Shown: piece by piece, positions 63,525 to 64,000 of the stretch | How the letters are laid out: each line of letters begins with the position of its first letter | Numbering within the stretch: position 1 is the stretch's first letter | Assembly: GCF_023061285.1 (NCBI RefSeq) | Contig: NZ_JAKGAM010000001.1 | Span: 372,001-436,000, forward strand | Direction: 5' to 3' | From: Chromohalobacter nigrandesensis | Lineage (GTDB): Bacteria > Pseudomonadota > Gammaproteobacteria > Pseudomonadales > Halomonadaceae | Length of the DNA: 64,000 nt | The notes under the pieces: model-generated | The model's database searches: none | What the model saw: the letters and a program-made list of their open reading frames with translations, nothing else | Told to the model about the DNA's origin: nothing | Program-made: the position numbers and the translations under genes

Positions 63525-64000
63525 TTACGCGTCGGAAGCGGCGCCATCGGTCGGCGTCACGCTGCGTTCCAGCAAGTGGGCGCCGAAATCGTGTTCCAGC
63601 ATCTGAATATGCGGGTCGCGGCGCAACGCTTCAACCGCTTGGGCATGACGCTCCCGCGCCTGCCGCTCGCTTTGCGAACGCGGGGTATCCAGGTTCTCGG
63701 GCAAGGCCGCGACCGTGACATTCAGGCGACGCTCAACGCCCTGATCGGCCAGGGCCTTGGCGAGACGTTCGACGTGCACATCGGCCAGCATCGCCTCCTG
63801 CGAAGGATCCAGCCGCAGCGTTAACGTTTCGCCGTCGTCATGTTCGATGATGCAATGCGCCGCCAGGTTACGCGTCAGCCCGCCCAGCGTCAGCGATTCG
63901 AAAACCGCCAGCCAGCGCGCGTGGTCGAAAGCGCCCGTGTCGTGCGTGGCAGCGACGGGGGCCGGCGTCGTGGGCTCGGGATCAGGCTCATCCACCTCAG
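63525..64000 (-). CDS. dnaX: DNA polymerase III gamma/tau subunit, C-terminal part (runs off the window)
   Basis: About 158 C-terminal residues; the frame is open to the end of the window, so the N-terminal AAA+ clamp-loader region is outside. The visible part has an acidic Pro-rich linker (EPDPEPTTPAPVA) and the tau domain V pattern (DHARWLAVFESLTLGGLTRNLAAHC), which binds the polymerase alpha subunit. Identity also follows from adjacent ybaB and recR. Stop TAA at 63525. Confidence 0.88.
   Translation of the reverse strand, partial: EVDEPDPEPTTPAPVAATHDTGAFDHARWLAVFESLTLGGLTRNLAAHCIIEHDDGETLTLRLDPSQEAMLADVHVERLAKALADQGVERRLNVTVAALPENLDTPRSQSERQARERHAQAVEALRRDPHIQMLEHDFGAHLLERSVTPTDGAASDA

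Noticed and set aside
1-64000. tRNA/rRNA genes, CRISPR arrays, insertion sequences, prophage
   Set aside because: None recognised by reading; no repeat-spacer pattern, transposase, integrase or phage structural gene. A dedicated tRNA scan was not possible here.

Overview
The window is dense, GC-rich (roughly 60-65 %) chromosomal DNA of a gammaproteobacterium. Gene content points to the Halomonadaceae (Halomonas/Chromohalobacter type): a dnaX-ybaB-recR group, rnd-ycgL-ycgN, hrpA, a FadE-type acyl-CoA dehydrogenase, a SNF-type Na+ symporter and a Trk/Ktr K+ system. The family assignment is an inference from gene content. I saw no tRNA, rRNA, CRISPR array, insertion sequence or prophage.

Layout. 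1-11.9 kb: 3' part of an RND drug pump, fadE, rlpA-like and quinone reductase genes, an unassigned GNAT-like gene, a GDPD, a MotA/MotB-like stator pair and a nucleoside transporter. 11.9-14.1 kb: a cobalamin riboswitch, then its terminator, then btuB. 14.2-22 kb: a small winged-helix gene, a SplB-like radical SAM gene behind a LexA box, a Ca2+ antiporter, and a two-gene DNA repair operon (FAN1-type VRR-NUC nuclease plus an XPD/DinG-type helicase carrying a RecB-like nuclease domain). 22-27 kb: orphan ParA, cobO, btuF-like, SIMPL protein and SNF transporter. 27-29.2 kb: K+ uptake pair.

29.2-35.3 kb is an arsenic resistance island: arsB plus a flavoprotein, then arsR divergent from arsH-arsC-GAPDH-arsJ. 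It encodes two chemically separate exits for arsenic: arsenite through ArsB, and arsenate as a 1-arseno-3-phosphoglycerate type product through GAPDH/ArsJ. It is followed by a 498-bp gene-free, visibly AT-richer stretch.

35.8-46.2 kb: SulP transporter, cyclopropane fatty acid synthase, an MFS gene, a short DksA-like protein, pstSCAB with tandem Pho boxes (no phoU beside it), and a Bcr/CflA exporter. 46.4-49.9 kb: a tightly packed operon fabY-like / mlaA / SpoIIE-type phosphatase with a dead receiver domain / STAS protein, which physically joins envelope lipid genes to a partner-switch pair. 50-64 kb: hrpA, fadD, a VWA-domain membrane protein with an unknown partner, oligopeptidase B, ycgN-ycgL-rnd and recR-ybaB-dnaX (dnaX runs off the right edge).

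Cross-links seen in the DNA: fadE and fadD, 53 kb apart, share a similar palindromic operator with an AAACnAnCGTT core, consistent with a PsrA/FadR-like fatty-acid regulon. btuB, cobO and btuF-like genes serve cobalamin uptake and activation, but only btuB has a riboswitch.
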